From Porticoccaceae bacterium (GTDB lineage: Bacteria > Pseudomonadota > Gammaproteobacteria > Pseudomonadales > Porticoccaceae): a stretch of 6,943 nt of DNA. Position 1 is the first letter of the stretch; the number at the start of each line of letters is the position of its first letter. The stretch covers positions 1 through 6,943 of the forward strand of contig JAHRWI010000073.1 in NCBI GenBank assembly GCA_019090225.1, read 5' to 3'. Position numbers and translations under genes: made by a program. The notes below the pieces were generated by a model. It worked only from the letters and a program-made list of their open reading frames with translations, did not search any database and was not told the origin of the DNA. Positions 1-6,614 of this stretch are shown one piece after another.

Positions 1-423
1 GCACATCGCTACTATGCCCGTTACCTGACCCATATTTGGGTATGGATCAACTCCCTGTCTCTGGCAGTGAAAGACTCCATGTGCGGTTTTCGGGTTTATC
101 CACTTAAGGAAACTGTGGCGCTGATTGATGAGCAAGCCATGGGCAATCGCATGGAATTCGAATCAGAAATCGCCGTCCACTGGGTCTGGCGTGGCGGCGA
201 AGTCGTCAACCTCCCCACCCAGGTCTCTTATCCTGCCGATGGTATCTCCCATTTTTCGCCCTGGCGAGATAACCTCGCTATCAGCAAAATGCACGCCACC
301 CTGTTTTTTGGTATGTTGCGGCGTTTGCCACGCTTAGTCTCCCGTAAATTTGCAAGGCGCAAACTGACCCGCTTCAGGCCTGCTGTCGGACCCACGAATA
401 AGCGGCCTAGTAAGGAGAGATAG
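1..423 (+). CDS. Family 2 glycosyltransferase, C-terminal part (5' truncated by window edge)
   Basis: The frame is open from the first base to the TAG at 421-423, giving 140 visible residues, so the start and the N-terminal nucleotide-sugar-binding part lie upstream of the window. The visible part contains WVWINSLSLAVKDSMCGFRVYPL (residues 13-35 of the fragment); the D-S-M-C-G-F-R stretch matches the conserved D-x-x-x-G-F-R segment of GT2 enzymes such as those in aryl polyene clusters. A later segment, residues 45-57, reads MGNRMEFESEIAV, the usual M-E-F-D/E-x-E-I region. The tail is strongly basic (RRLPRLVSRKFARRKLTRFRP), consistent with a membrane-associated cytoplasmic enzyme. It probably transfers a sugar to a lipid or polyene intermediate, but acceptor and donor cannot be read from this fragment. 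The acyltransferase follows after only 2 bases, so the two are co-transcribed and likely act on the same product. Internal GTG or ATG codons at 67 and beyond are not taken as starts because the conserved sequence extends upstream of them. Confidence 0.85.
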   Translation, partial: AHRYYARYLTHIWVWINSLSLAVKDSMCGFRVYPLKETVALIDEQAMGNRMEFESEIAVHWVWRGGEVVNLPTQVSYPADGISHFSPWRDNLAISKMHATLFFGMLRRLPRLVSRKFARRKLTRFRPAVGPTNKRPSKER

Positions 424-425
424 CA

Positions 426-1358
426 ATGGCCAGACATTGGTCTCAAGTGCAGGAAGCTGGTGCCGTGCTCGGCTTAAAGTTTATGTTCTTCGTCCACCGC
501 TGGATCGGCTGGTGGGCCTTAAAGCTGTGCTCCTACCCTGTAGTTCTGTATTTTTTCCTGACCAGAAAAGCTGCTCGCCAGGCCTCCTTAGACTACCTCA
601 ATCGAGTCAAAGCCTGTGGCGGCATTCCCGAAAACTCCAACTTAGGCTATTTGAGTTTCAAACACTTCTTACAATTCACGCGCAACTTACTCGATAGATT
701 AGCGGCCTGGAGCGGTGCGTTTAACTACGACAACGTCGCCTTTCATCAGCGGGATGATTTTTTGGGGCTGGTCGATAAGGGCAGCGGAGCACTGGTTATC
801 GTTTCCCACCTCGGCAACCTTGAAATATGCCGCGCCCTGTTAAACACCAGTCACGCAGTCAAATTGAATATTTTGGTGCACTCTACAGAAGCTGAAAAAT
901 TTAACCGCCTGATGAAACAAATCGATAACAACAATCAACTTAACCTGATTCAAGTGACTGAAGTCACACCCGCGACAGCCATACTGCTACAGGAAAAGAT
1001 CGATGCCGGAGAGGTGATCGCCACATCCGGGGATCGCACGCCCATAGGCGGCGGCAGGCAAACTAGCGCTGGTTTTTTAGGCAGCCCGGCCCTGTTTCCC
1101 CAGGGGCCTTATATTCTCGCCTCAGTATTGAGGTGTCCGGTTTATTTAATGTTTTGTCTGAGAGACCGCAAAGGCTATCAAATCTTTTTTGAAGCTTTTG
1201 CCGAACAAATACGTTTATCACGAAAAACCAGAGACGCGGATGTATCTCTATGGATACAAAAATATGCTGATCGCCTCAGCCATTACGCCACCCGCTTTCC
1301 CTTGCAGTGGAATAATTTTTATAACTATTGGGGGCGTCAAGCTGAAAACTCTGAATAA
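426..1358 (+). CDS. LpxL/HtrB-family lipid acyltransferase
   Basis: This 310-residue protein matches the usual length of lipid A late acyltransferases of the LpxL/HtrB family (about 300 residues), which transfer an acyl chain from acyl-ACP at the inner membrane. A hydrophobic aromatic-rich segment at about residues 27-45 would anchor it. The catalytic H-x4-E motif is present as SHLGNLE (H128, E133). The family's second block appears as TSGDRTPIGG (residues 200-209), followed by FLGSPALFPQGPYILA (217-232), which matches the F-x-G-x-P-A-x-x-P-x-G-P segment. The ATG at 426 has a strong ribosome binding site (AAGGAG at 412-417, 8 bases upstream). In an aryl polyene-type locus it would acylate the polyene lipid or its glycolipid anchor and is not expected to be the housekeeping lipid A enzyme; that role is inferred from context. 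It is likely co-transcribed with the glycosyltransferase, whose stop codon lies 2 bases before this start. Confidence 0.88.
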   Translation: MARHWSQVQEAGAVLGLKFMFFVHRWIGWWALKLCSYPVVLYFFLTRKAARQASLDYLNRVKACGGIPENSNLGYLSFKHFLQFTRNLLDRLAAWSGAFNYDNVAFHQRDDFLGLVDKGSGALVIVSHLGNLEICRALLNTSHAVKLNILVHSTEAEKFNRLMKQIDNNNQLNLIQVTEVTPATAILLQEKIDAGEVIATSGDRTPIGGGRQTSAGFLGSPALFPQGPYILASVLRCPVYLMFCLRDRKGYQIFFEAFAEQIRLSRKTRDADVSLWIQKYADRLSHYATRFPLQWNNFYNYWGRQAENSE

Positions 1359-1394
1359 TCTTCAGCCCAGTGCTAGGCTAATAGAAATCGCCAA

Positions 1395-1411
1395 CCTTAT
1401 TTATAATAAGG
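1395..1411. repeat. 17-base perfect palindrome (7-bp arms, 3-base centre)
   Basis: The arms CCTTATT (1395-1401) and AATAAGG (1405-1411) are exact reverse complements around the centre TAT. It could be a binding site for a dimeric regulator, since it covers a candidate -10 element. As an RNA hairpin it would be weak (AT-rich, 3-base loop) and no T-run follows, which argues against a terminator. The palindrome is seen directly; any function is inference. Confidence 0.45.
1402..1407 (+). promoter_or_regulatory. Candidate internal sigma70 -10 element
   Basis: The hexamer TATAAT is a perfect -10 consensus, placed about 110 bases before the ammonia lyase start and embedded in a palindrome. The expected -35 position with a 17-base spacer (1379-1384) reads TAATAG, a poor match, and there is no extended -10 TG. 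If real, the promoter would be weak or activator-dependent and would drive the ammonia lyase and the genes after it. A chance match in AT-rich DNA is quite possible. Confidence 0.25.
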
Positions 1412-1517
1412 CCTGGAAATAAAGGCAGCTGGCCTTGAAAAGAAAGCACACCTAAGCTCGACCATCCGTTTTTGAAAATTTTTCCATTCACTAAACTAGA
1501 GATAAACAACACTTAAT

Positions 1518-3062
1518 ATGGTCACTTTTGACGGTTCACCCCTGCAAATAGAGGGTATCGTTGCCATCGCCCTGAACAAGGACGATATGCAACTTAGTGC
1601 TAACACGGAGTTCCGGGCACGCATTGACAAAGGCACTGAATTTCTTGACCGCTTACTTATCGAAGATGGTGCAATTTATGGCGTCACTACCGGTTATGGT
1701 GATTCCTGCACGGTAAACATTCCCCCAGACCTGGTTGGCGAACTGCCCAAACATCTCTACACCTTTCATGGTTGCGGCATGGGTGCCTACCTGAGCCCGG
1801 AAATGACTCGGGCAGTATTGGCGACACGCCTGGCATCGCTGTGCCGGGGTTATTCCGGGGTCAGCTATGCACTCCTAGAACAACTCACCCTGTTATTACA
1901 GCACGACATACTGCCACTGATTCCTGAGGAGGGATCAGTGGGCGCCAGTGGCGATCTCACCCCACTATCTTATGTAGCCGCTGTGCTTTGTGGAGAACGG
2001 AAAGTCCTCTACCAGGGCGAGATAAAAGAAACTCACGAAGTATTTAAAACCTTAGCGATCAAAGCACTGGTGTTACGACCCAAAGAAGGCCTGGCGATTA
2101 TGAATGGCACGGCCGTGATGACTGGCCTGGCCTGTATGGCCTATAAGCGTGCTGATTACCTCGCCAAATTAGCCACGCGGCTTACGGCAATAACAACACT
2201 GGCGACCGACGGTAATGCCCACCACTTTGACGATATTTTATTCCAGGTCAAACCCCACCCCGGCTTACAAAAAGTCTCTAGCTGGTTGCGTCAGGATCTA
2301 CCCGTAGGGGAATCACCCAGAAACCCGAAACGCTTGCAGGATCGCTACTCCCTGCGCTGCGCGCCCCATGTTATTGGGGTCATGGAAGACACCGCACCCT
2401 GGGCCAGACAATTAATTGAGAACGAACTCAATAGTGCCAACGACAACCCTATTATCGATGGCGAGGGCGAACATGTGCTCCACGGCGGTCACTTTTATGG
2501 TGGTCATATTGCCCTGGTCATGGACACCCTTAAAAACATCATCGCTAATACCGCAGATTTGCTGGATCGACAAATTGCATTGATGGTCGACACCAAATTT
2601 AATCATGGTCTGCCCGCTAATCTGTCCGGGGCTGAAGGATCTCGGAGTGTCATTAATCATGGCTTCAAAGCCGTGCAAATCGGCTCATCAGCCTGGACTG
2701 CCGAAGCACTCAAGCAAACCATGCCTGCCAGTGTGTTTTCCCGCTCAACGGAGTGCCACAACCAGGACAAAGTTAGCATGGGCACCATCGCCGCACGGGA
2801 CTGCTTACGAGTGTTGCAACTCACTGAGCAGGTCGCAAGTGCTGCTTTACTATGTGCCTGCCAGGGTCTTGAACTCAGAATTAGACAAAAAGAGTTATCC
2901 TTCGAGACACTCACCCCAGACATTTTAAGCATGTTCAAATCGGTTCGAGACATCAGTCCATTTTTAAATGAGGATCGTGCCCTGGACATTGAATTACATG
3001 CCATCGTTAAGGCCATTCAGGATCAGATATGGGTTCTCTACCCGGAGACTGGCGATGCATGA
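1518..3062 (+). CDS. Aromatic amino acid ammonia lyase (HAL/PAL/TAL family, MIO-type)
   Basis: The 514 residues match the usual bacterial HAL/TAL length (about 510). The A-S-G triad that cyclises into the MIO electrophile is at 143-145 in GSVGASGDLTPLSY. Other conserved sites are the YGVTTGYG loop with catalytic Tyr54, NGT at 196-198, QDRYSLR (Q274, Y277, R280), SANDNP (306-311) and GGHFYGG (323-329). The enzyme removes ammonia from an aromatic amino acid to give an arylacrylate. The residue matching the catalytic Glu of true histidine lyases is Gln416, within HNQDKVSMG; this Asn-Gln pair is typical of Phe/Tyr lyases. The selectivity pair is F83-H84, where His matches HAL and the Tyr lyase of Flavobacterium johnsoniae has Ser-His. 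A histidine-degradation role is unlikely because no hut genes are nearby. Production of cinnamate or p-coumarate as a polyene head group is the favoured inference. The ribosome binding site before ATG 1518 is weak. The end overlaps the thioesterase by 8 bases. Confidence 0.9.
   Translation: MVTFDGSPLQIEGIVAIALNKDDMQLSANTEFRARIDKGTEFLDRLLIEDGAIYGVTTGYGDSCTVNIPPDLVGELPKHLYTFHGCGMGAYLSPEMTRAVLATRLASLCRGYSGVSYALLEQLTLLLQHDILPLIPEEGSVGASGDLTPLSYVAAVLCGERKVLYQGEIKETHEVFKTLAIKALVLRPKEGLAIMNGTAVMTGLACMAYKRADYLAKLATRLTAITTLATDGNAHHFDDILFQVKPHPGLQKVSSWLRQDLPVGESPRNPKRLQDRYSLRCAPHVIGVMEDTAPWARQLIENELNSANDNPIIDGEGEHVLHGGHFYGGHIALVMDTLKNIIANTADLLDRQIALMVDTKFNHGLPANLSGAEGSRSVINHGFKAVQIGSSAWTAEALKQTMPASVFSRSTECHNQDKVSMGTIAARDCLRVLQLTEQVASAALLCACQGLELRIRQKELSFETLTPDILSMFKSVRDISPFLNEDRALDIELHAIVKAIQDQIWVLYPETGDA
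3044..3047 (+). promoter_or_regulatory. Ribosome binding site that sets the thioesterase start
   Basis: GGAG lies inside the end of the ammonia lyase gene, 7 bases before the ATG at 3055. The same reading frame is open further upstream to an ATG at 2968, but only the 3055 start has a Shine-Dalgarno at proper spacing, and the protein from there begins right at the conserved hotdog strand. Confidence 0.65.
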
Positions 3063-3462
3063 AGCTGAGGTCGAACTCACTATTCCTTTTCATGATGTCG
3101 ACATGATGGCCATTACCTGGCACGGCCACTATGTCAAATATTTTGAATTGGCCCGCTGTGTGCTCTTTGACAAAATAGATTACAACTACTTGCAAATGAA
3201 AGACTCAGGCTATGCCTGGCCGGTCATCGATCTCCGCATCCGCTATCCCGGGCCGACTGTTTTCAACCAGAAAGTGACCGTAAAAGCAGCGATCAGTGAA
3301 TGGGAAAACCGCCTAAAAATCGATTACGAAATCCGCGACAGCCTGACATCAAAACGTCTGACCCGAGGCTATACCATCCAGGTAGCCGTAGATATGAGCA
3401 GCGAAGAAATGTGTCTCGAATCACCCGCCATTCTGTTTGAAAAACTGGGTGTGCAAACGTGA
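3055..3462 (+). CDS. Hotdog-fold acyl-CoA/ACP thioesterase (4HBT/YbgC-like)
   Basis: This 135-residue protein has the size of single-domain hotdog thioesterases (about 130-150). Its N-terminal segment IPFHDVDMMAITWHGHYVKY (10-29) matches the family pattern F-x-D-x-D-x-x-x-x-x-x-H/Y-x-x-Y-x-x-Y-x-E; Asp16 is the likely catalytic carboxylate of the 4-hydroxybenzoyl-CoA thioesterase/YbgC type. Later strands (RIRYPGPTVFNQKVTVKA, about 61-78) match the substrate-binding sheet. It would hydrolyse an acyl- or aryl-thioester in the cytoplasm, either releasing a polyene chain or editing stalled carrier proteins; which one cannot be told from sequence. The start at 3055 is preferred over an in-frame ATG at 2968 because the extra 29 residues would lie wholly inside the ammonia lyase gene, are not hotdog-like, and lack a ribosome binding site. 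It overlaps the lyase by 8 bases and the LolA-like gene by 4, implying translational coupling. Confidence 0.88.
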   Translation: MHEAEVELTIPFHDVDMMAITWHGHYVKYFELARCVLFDKIDYNYLQMKDSGYAWPVIDLRIRYPGPTVFNQKVTVKAAISEWENRLKIDYEIRDSLTSKRLTRGYTIQVAVDMSSEEMCLESPAILFEKLGVQT

Positions 3463-4139
3463 ATTTCCGCACTAACTTACTCACGTTCAGGTTTTCACAC
3501 CTGATCGGCTTTATGGTTTTGGCCATATCTCTGAGTGCTATTCCAGACACCAGGGCCGACACCTCAGAGCAAGGCGCTTTATTAGACGCCATCACCGCTC
3601 AGGTTGAGATTGGAGAAAGTATCGCAGGGCTATTTGAACAACGTAAATTTATCGCCGTACTTCCCCAGGCTCTACTCTCCAGCGGCCGTTTCCATATGGA
3701 TAAAAAGTCCGGCCTCGAATGGTTGGTAATTGAGCCACTAGCAAGTCGCATGGTCTTTGACGACGAAGGCATACGTCAAAATCAAAATGGCCAGGAGGTT
3801 TGGCAGATAAGCAATGACCAGCCCGGAGTCGTTATTATCGGGCAGGTTATACAGGCGGCTTTATCCTTTGACTGGCCATCATTGGAACGTTATTTTTTTA
3901 TTGATGGGGCTATTCATACCCGAATGGACGAGCAGATCGATGACCACAGCAATGAGCAAGTAACTGAGAACAATAATGCTAACAAAAACAAGCGCTGGAC
4001 ATTAACTCTGACACCCAGGGATCAGGTGCTCAAAGAGATGATTGAGCGCATTACTCTCGAAGGCGAAAACCAGCTCGAAAAACTAATTATGTTTGAATCC
4101 GCCAATGAGCGTACCGAATTGGCATTTACGATACTCTGA
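3459..4139 (+). CDS. LolA-like periplasmic outer-membrane lipoprotein/lipid carrier
   Basis: This 226-residue protein starts at a GTG that overlaps the thioesterase stop (GTGA, 3459-3462). The N-terminus reads as a Sec signal peptide: basic residues R4 and R11, a hydrophobic core at about 15-28 (LIGFMVLAISLSAI), and a likely cleavage after TRA at 33. The mature part follows the LolA plan: a helix with FEQRKFIAVLPQALLSSGRF (59-78), then GLEWLVIEP (85-93), and a C-terminal WTLTLTPRDQVLKEMIERITLEG block (180-202) with a final strand EL-AFTIL. LolA proteins shuttle lipidated cargo across the periplasm; the copies in aryl polyene-type loci are dedicated paralogues, and cargo here is probably the polyene lipid (inference). 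Odd feature: a polar, Asn/Asp/Glu-rich stretch (about 156-178) precedes the C-terminal strands and is probably a flexible insertion. An alternative start at Met19 would shorten the signal peptide and lose the basic n-region, so it is less likely. Confidence 0.82.
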   Translation: MNFRTNLLTFRFSHLIGFMVLAISLSAIPDTRADTSEQGALLDAITAQVEIGESIAGLFEQRKFIAVLPQALLSSGRFHMDKKSGLEWLVIEPLASRMVFDDEGIRQNQNGQEVWQISNDQPGVVIIGQVIQAALSFDWPSLERYFFIDGAIHTRMDEQIDDHSNEQVTENNNANKNKRWTLTLTPRDQVLKEMIERITLEGENQLEKLIMFESANERTELAFTIL

Positions 4140-4153
4140 TTTTTAACGCCAAT

Positions 4154-4177
4154 TTATTACGGCCATTATTACAGCCA
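4154..4177 (+). repeat. Tandem 12-base direct repeat (11/12 identical)
   Basis: TTATTACGGCCA (4154-4165) is followed immediately by TTATTACAGCCA (4166-4177), differing at one base. The pair lies in the 64-base gap between the LolA-like gene and the exporter. It may be a small slippage duplication or a paired regulator site. No good promoter or terminator was recognised in the same gap, and the exporter's ribosome binding site is weak. Confidence 0.5.
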
Positions 4178-4203
4178 TATTGAAACAATAAGCATAAGAA
4201 ACA

Positions 4204-6603
4204 ATGCCCTCAACACCCAGCCATCAAAACGCAAAATGCCTGTTCTCGTTGTGGACGATGGTAGTACTCGCTTGTGTAATTTATCTTTACCTGACCCTGA
4301 GCCGGGGTTACCAATTTGACAGCAGTGTCATGACCCTATTGCCAGAGAGTCAGCATTCCATAGCCCAGTCCCTGGCGACCAAACATCTCACCAACGCCAC
4401 AGATCGGCGAATGGTGTTTCTGCTTGAGGACAGTGACAAACCCCGTAGCGCCGACGCGGCACAGGCCTTTACTGAAACCTTAAAAAACAGCCAACTGTTT
4501 TCTCGAGTACAGGGAAAAATTACCACTTCGCCGACGGACTCATGGCAACAGTTCTACCAGAATCAGCGTTATCAATTACTCAGCTCCGAAAGCCGCCGAC
4601 GTTTACAGTCCGATGATCCATCCCTGGTTAAAGAGAGCCTGGGCCGCCTGTACAGCCCCCTCGCATCTGTGGTCGGTGCCCAGCTAATTGAAGATCCCCT
4701 ACAGCTATTTTTCCAGTGGCGCTTGGCGGTGACGCCCAGGCTGCCCTTCGCTCTGGAAGATGGCTGGTTGACCCGTTCTGAAGCCGCTCAGCACTATCGG
4801 CTGATATCCGCCGAGTTGTCAGAAAACCCTTATGACATAGCTTATCAGCAGCAGGTTATGGCGACGTTACTTGAGGCTCAAACCGCGTTGCCACCAGAAA
4901 GCCAGCTATTAAGCTCCGGTCTAATTTTGCATGCCGCCCACGGCGCTAAGCAGGCCATCGGCGAAATATCCACCATCGGTCTTGGTTCTGCCCTGGGTAT
5001 TCTATTATTGCTTTTTATCTGTTTTCAGCGCGTCCGCACAGTCGCTTTGGCGTTTGTTCCCCTCGTCATCGGTTGCCTTATTGCGCTGACACTGAGCCTG
5101 GTTTTATTCGACAGAGTACATCTGATCACCCTGGCCTTTGGTGCGGGTCTGGTCGGTGTTGCCATTGATTATGTCCTACATTTTTTATGCGCACACAATC
5201 ATGAAAATACCGACAGCAAGGGTCTATGCCGTCCTGTATTACCCATTATTCTGCCTAGCCTAACCATGGGCCTGGTATCCAGCGTACTAGCCTATACCGC
5301 TCAAGGTATGGCCCCGTTTCCGGGTCTCCGTCAAATGGCAGTTTTTTCGGTTATCGGTTTGATAGGCGCCTGGCTAACCGTGCTGTGCTGGTTGCCCTTG
5401 TTACAAGGTCAAAAGCCAATCAGTTTTAATCCTGTACTCATCAATCAGCTGCGTCAGTGGCAAAGCCGTTGGCCAAAAGTGGATTCGGTGTGGGTAAAGA
5501 TAGTCCTGATCATTTTAAGCATTGGCTTAATTGCTGTTGTTGCCAACATAAAAACAAATGACGATATTCGTCTACTACAGACATCTCCGCCCAAGCTTCT
5601 GGAAGAAGACATTGCTGTTCAAACTTTACTACAAGCTGCCAGCCCAGCCCAATACCTGGTACTGAAGGCAGATAGCGAAGAAGCCCTCCTGCAACTTGAA
5701 GAGTCTTATTCAGAAAAACTCTCCCAGGCTATCGATACAGGGCTAATCACGGGCTTTATGGCCACCTCCCAATATCTGCCCTCTCAACAACGGCAGCTCG
5801 ATAATCGGGCACTGCTAGAAGACAAAGTCTATGCACCTGAGGGTCAATTGCATCGGCTGGTAAACAGCGCAAATTTCCCAACGCTGGAATCCCAGGCGCG
5901 GCAAAGTTATCAAGATGTACCCCTAACTCTACTACAGCTTAAAGATTGGCAGAACAGTGATATCTGTGAACTCGCCGCTCACCTGTGGATCGGTGAACTC
6001 AAAGGAAATTATTATTCGATCGTCACTCTGTTTGGCATCAGAGATACCAGTGCCATCGAAAAATTAGCGCTAATGGCAAACACCCTTGATGGAGTGGAAT
6101 TTGTTGATCGAGTAAGCGATATTTCCAATTTGTTAAGCAATTATCGAGAACAGTTGCTGCGCTGGTTACTACTCGCCTACGGTCTGGTACTTGTCCTTGC
6201 CACATTGCGCTATGGTCGCGATGCGTGGCGAGTACTCGCGGCCCCTGCTCTGGCTAGCTTGCTGGTAATGAGCCTGTTACAAATCACCGGTTCCACAATT
6301 ACGATTTTCCACAGTCTGGCCCTGTTATTGGTGTTAGGTATTGGTCTCGATGCCAGTATTTTTTTACAGGACGATTCACGAGCGGGCAACAGCAGCCCCT
6401 ATACCTGGCTGGCTGTGACGCTGTCATCGCTGACCACTCTGTTAGCCTTTGGTTTGTTAGCTCTAAGCTCAACGCCGGTGCTACATTATTTTGGTGTCAC
6501 AGTACTTTTGGGTATCATCTGTGTGTGGCTATTAGCACCTTGCTTTATTAAGGCTCATGATCAACAAAATCAGGGCCGGACAGAAGACAGCAAGCCCGCA
6601 TGA
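4204..6603 (+). CDS. MMPL/RND-superfamily exporter (predicted 12-TM)
   Basis: The 799-residue protein has the two-fold RND/MMPL layout. TM1 (about 15-32) is followed by a large periplasmic loop (33-250), then five hydrophobic segments (about 257-275, 279-302, 305-328, 344-366, 377-400). TM7 (430-449) is followed by a second loop (450-648) and five more segments (about 651-668, 674-696, 701-721, 731-754, 759-783). Each half has an acidic residue in the equivalent mid-helix: Asp322 in GVAIDY and Asp716 in GIGLDAS, positions expected for proton relay in this superfamily. Size and layout match the MMPL exporters of aryl polyene-type clusters, which are thought to extract a lipid-like product from the inner membrane. 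A LolA-like carrier directly upstream supports hand-over of that product in the periplasm (inference). The start at 4204 places a short polar N-terminus before TM1. The ribosome binding site is weak, so expression may rely on read-through from upstream. The stop lies 11 bases before the flavoprotein start. Confidence 0.87.
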   Translation: MPSTPSHQNAKCLFSLWTMVVLACVIYLYLTLSRGYQFDSSVMTLLPESQHSIAQSLATKHLTNATDRRMVFLLEDSDKPRSADAAQAFTETLKNSQLFSRVQGKITTSPTDSWQQFYQNQRYQLLSSESRRRLQSDDPSLVKESLGRLYSPLASVVGAQLIEDPLQLFFQWRLAVTPRLPFALEDGWLTRSEAAQHYRLISAELSENPYDIAYQQQVMATLLEAQTALPPESQLLSSGLILHAAHGAKQAIGEISTIGLGSALGILLLLFICFQRVRTVALAFVPLVIGCLIALTLSLVLFDRVHLITLAFGAGLVGVAIDYVLHFLCAHNHENTDSKGLCRPVLPIILPSLTMGLVSSVLAYTAQGMAPFPGLRQMAVFSVIGLIGAWLTVLCWLPLLQGQKPISFNPVLINQLRQWQSRWPKVDSVWVKIVLIILSIGLIAVVANIKTNDDIRLLQTSPPKLLEEDIAVQTLLQAASPAQYLVLKADSEEALLQLEESYSEKLSQAIDTGLITGFMATSQYLPSQQRQLDNRALLEDKVYAPEGQLHRLVNSANFPTLESQARQSYQDVPLTLLQLKDWQNSDICELAAHLWIGELKGNYYSIVTLFGIRDTSAIEKLALMANTLDGVEFVDRVSDISNLLSNYREQLLRWLLLAYGLVLVLATLRYGRDAWRVLAAPALASLLVMSLLQITGSTITIFHSLALLLVLGIGLDASIFLQDDSRAGNSSPYTWLAVTLSSLTTLLAFGLLALSSTPVLHYFGVTVLLGIICVWLLAPCFIKAHDQQNQGRTEDSKPA

Positions 6604-6605
6604 GT

Positions 6606-6610
6606 GGAGG
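6606..6610 (+). promoter_or_regulatory. Ribosome binding site of the flavoprotein gene
   Basis: GGAGG begins 2 bases after the exporter stop and lies 4 bases before the ATG at 6615. It is the strongest Shine-Dalgarno in the second half of the window and fixes the start of a gene that is cut by the window edge. Confidence 0.6.
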
Positions 6611-6614
6611 CAAA

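Larger units (their letters stand above)
1359..1517. other. Intergenic gap in an otherwise tightly packed operon
   Basis: These 159 bases separate the acyltransferase from the ammonia lyase, while most neighbouring genes abut or overlap. The gap is AT-rich in its second half. It holds a perfect 17-base palindrome (1395-1411) containing a TATAAT hexamer, and a second weak inverted pair, AAGGCC (1408-1413) with GGCCTT (1431-1436), with a 17-base loop. No G/C-rich stem followed by a T-run was seen, so a classical intrinsic terminator is not supported. No open frame with a credible start and protein-like composition was found inside it. Confidence 0.6.

Noticed and set aside
1189..1422. Open frame of 77 codons spanning the acyltransferase end and the gap
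   Set aside because: Most of it lies in another frame of the acyltransferase gene, with no ribosome binding site and no recognisable protein pattern.
1395..1436. Possible intrinsic terminator after the acyltransferase
   Set aside because: The stems are short or AT-rich and neither is followed by a run of T, so termination is not supported.
2412..2678. Antisense open frame inside the ammonia lyase gene
   Set aside because: It lies wholly within a strongly conserved coding region, with no start signal and no family resemblance.
2657..3016. 119-codon antisense open frame inside the ammonia lyase gene
   Set aside because: It is a shadow of the conserved C-terminal lyase sequence; its Ser/Met/Leu-rich composition is typical of antisense frames.
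1518..3062. hutH (histidine utilisation) assignment
   Set aside because: No other hut genes are present, the catalytic Glu is replaced by Gln416, and the neighbourhood is a polyene lipid locus.
3293..3595. 100-codon antisense frame across the thioesterase and carrier junction
   Set aside because: Both sense genes are well supported there, and the antisense product shows no domain or start signal.
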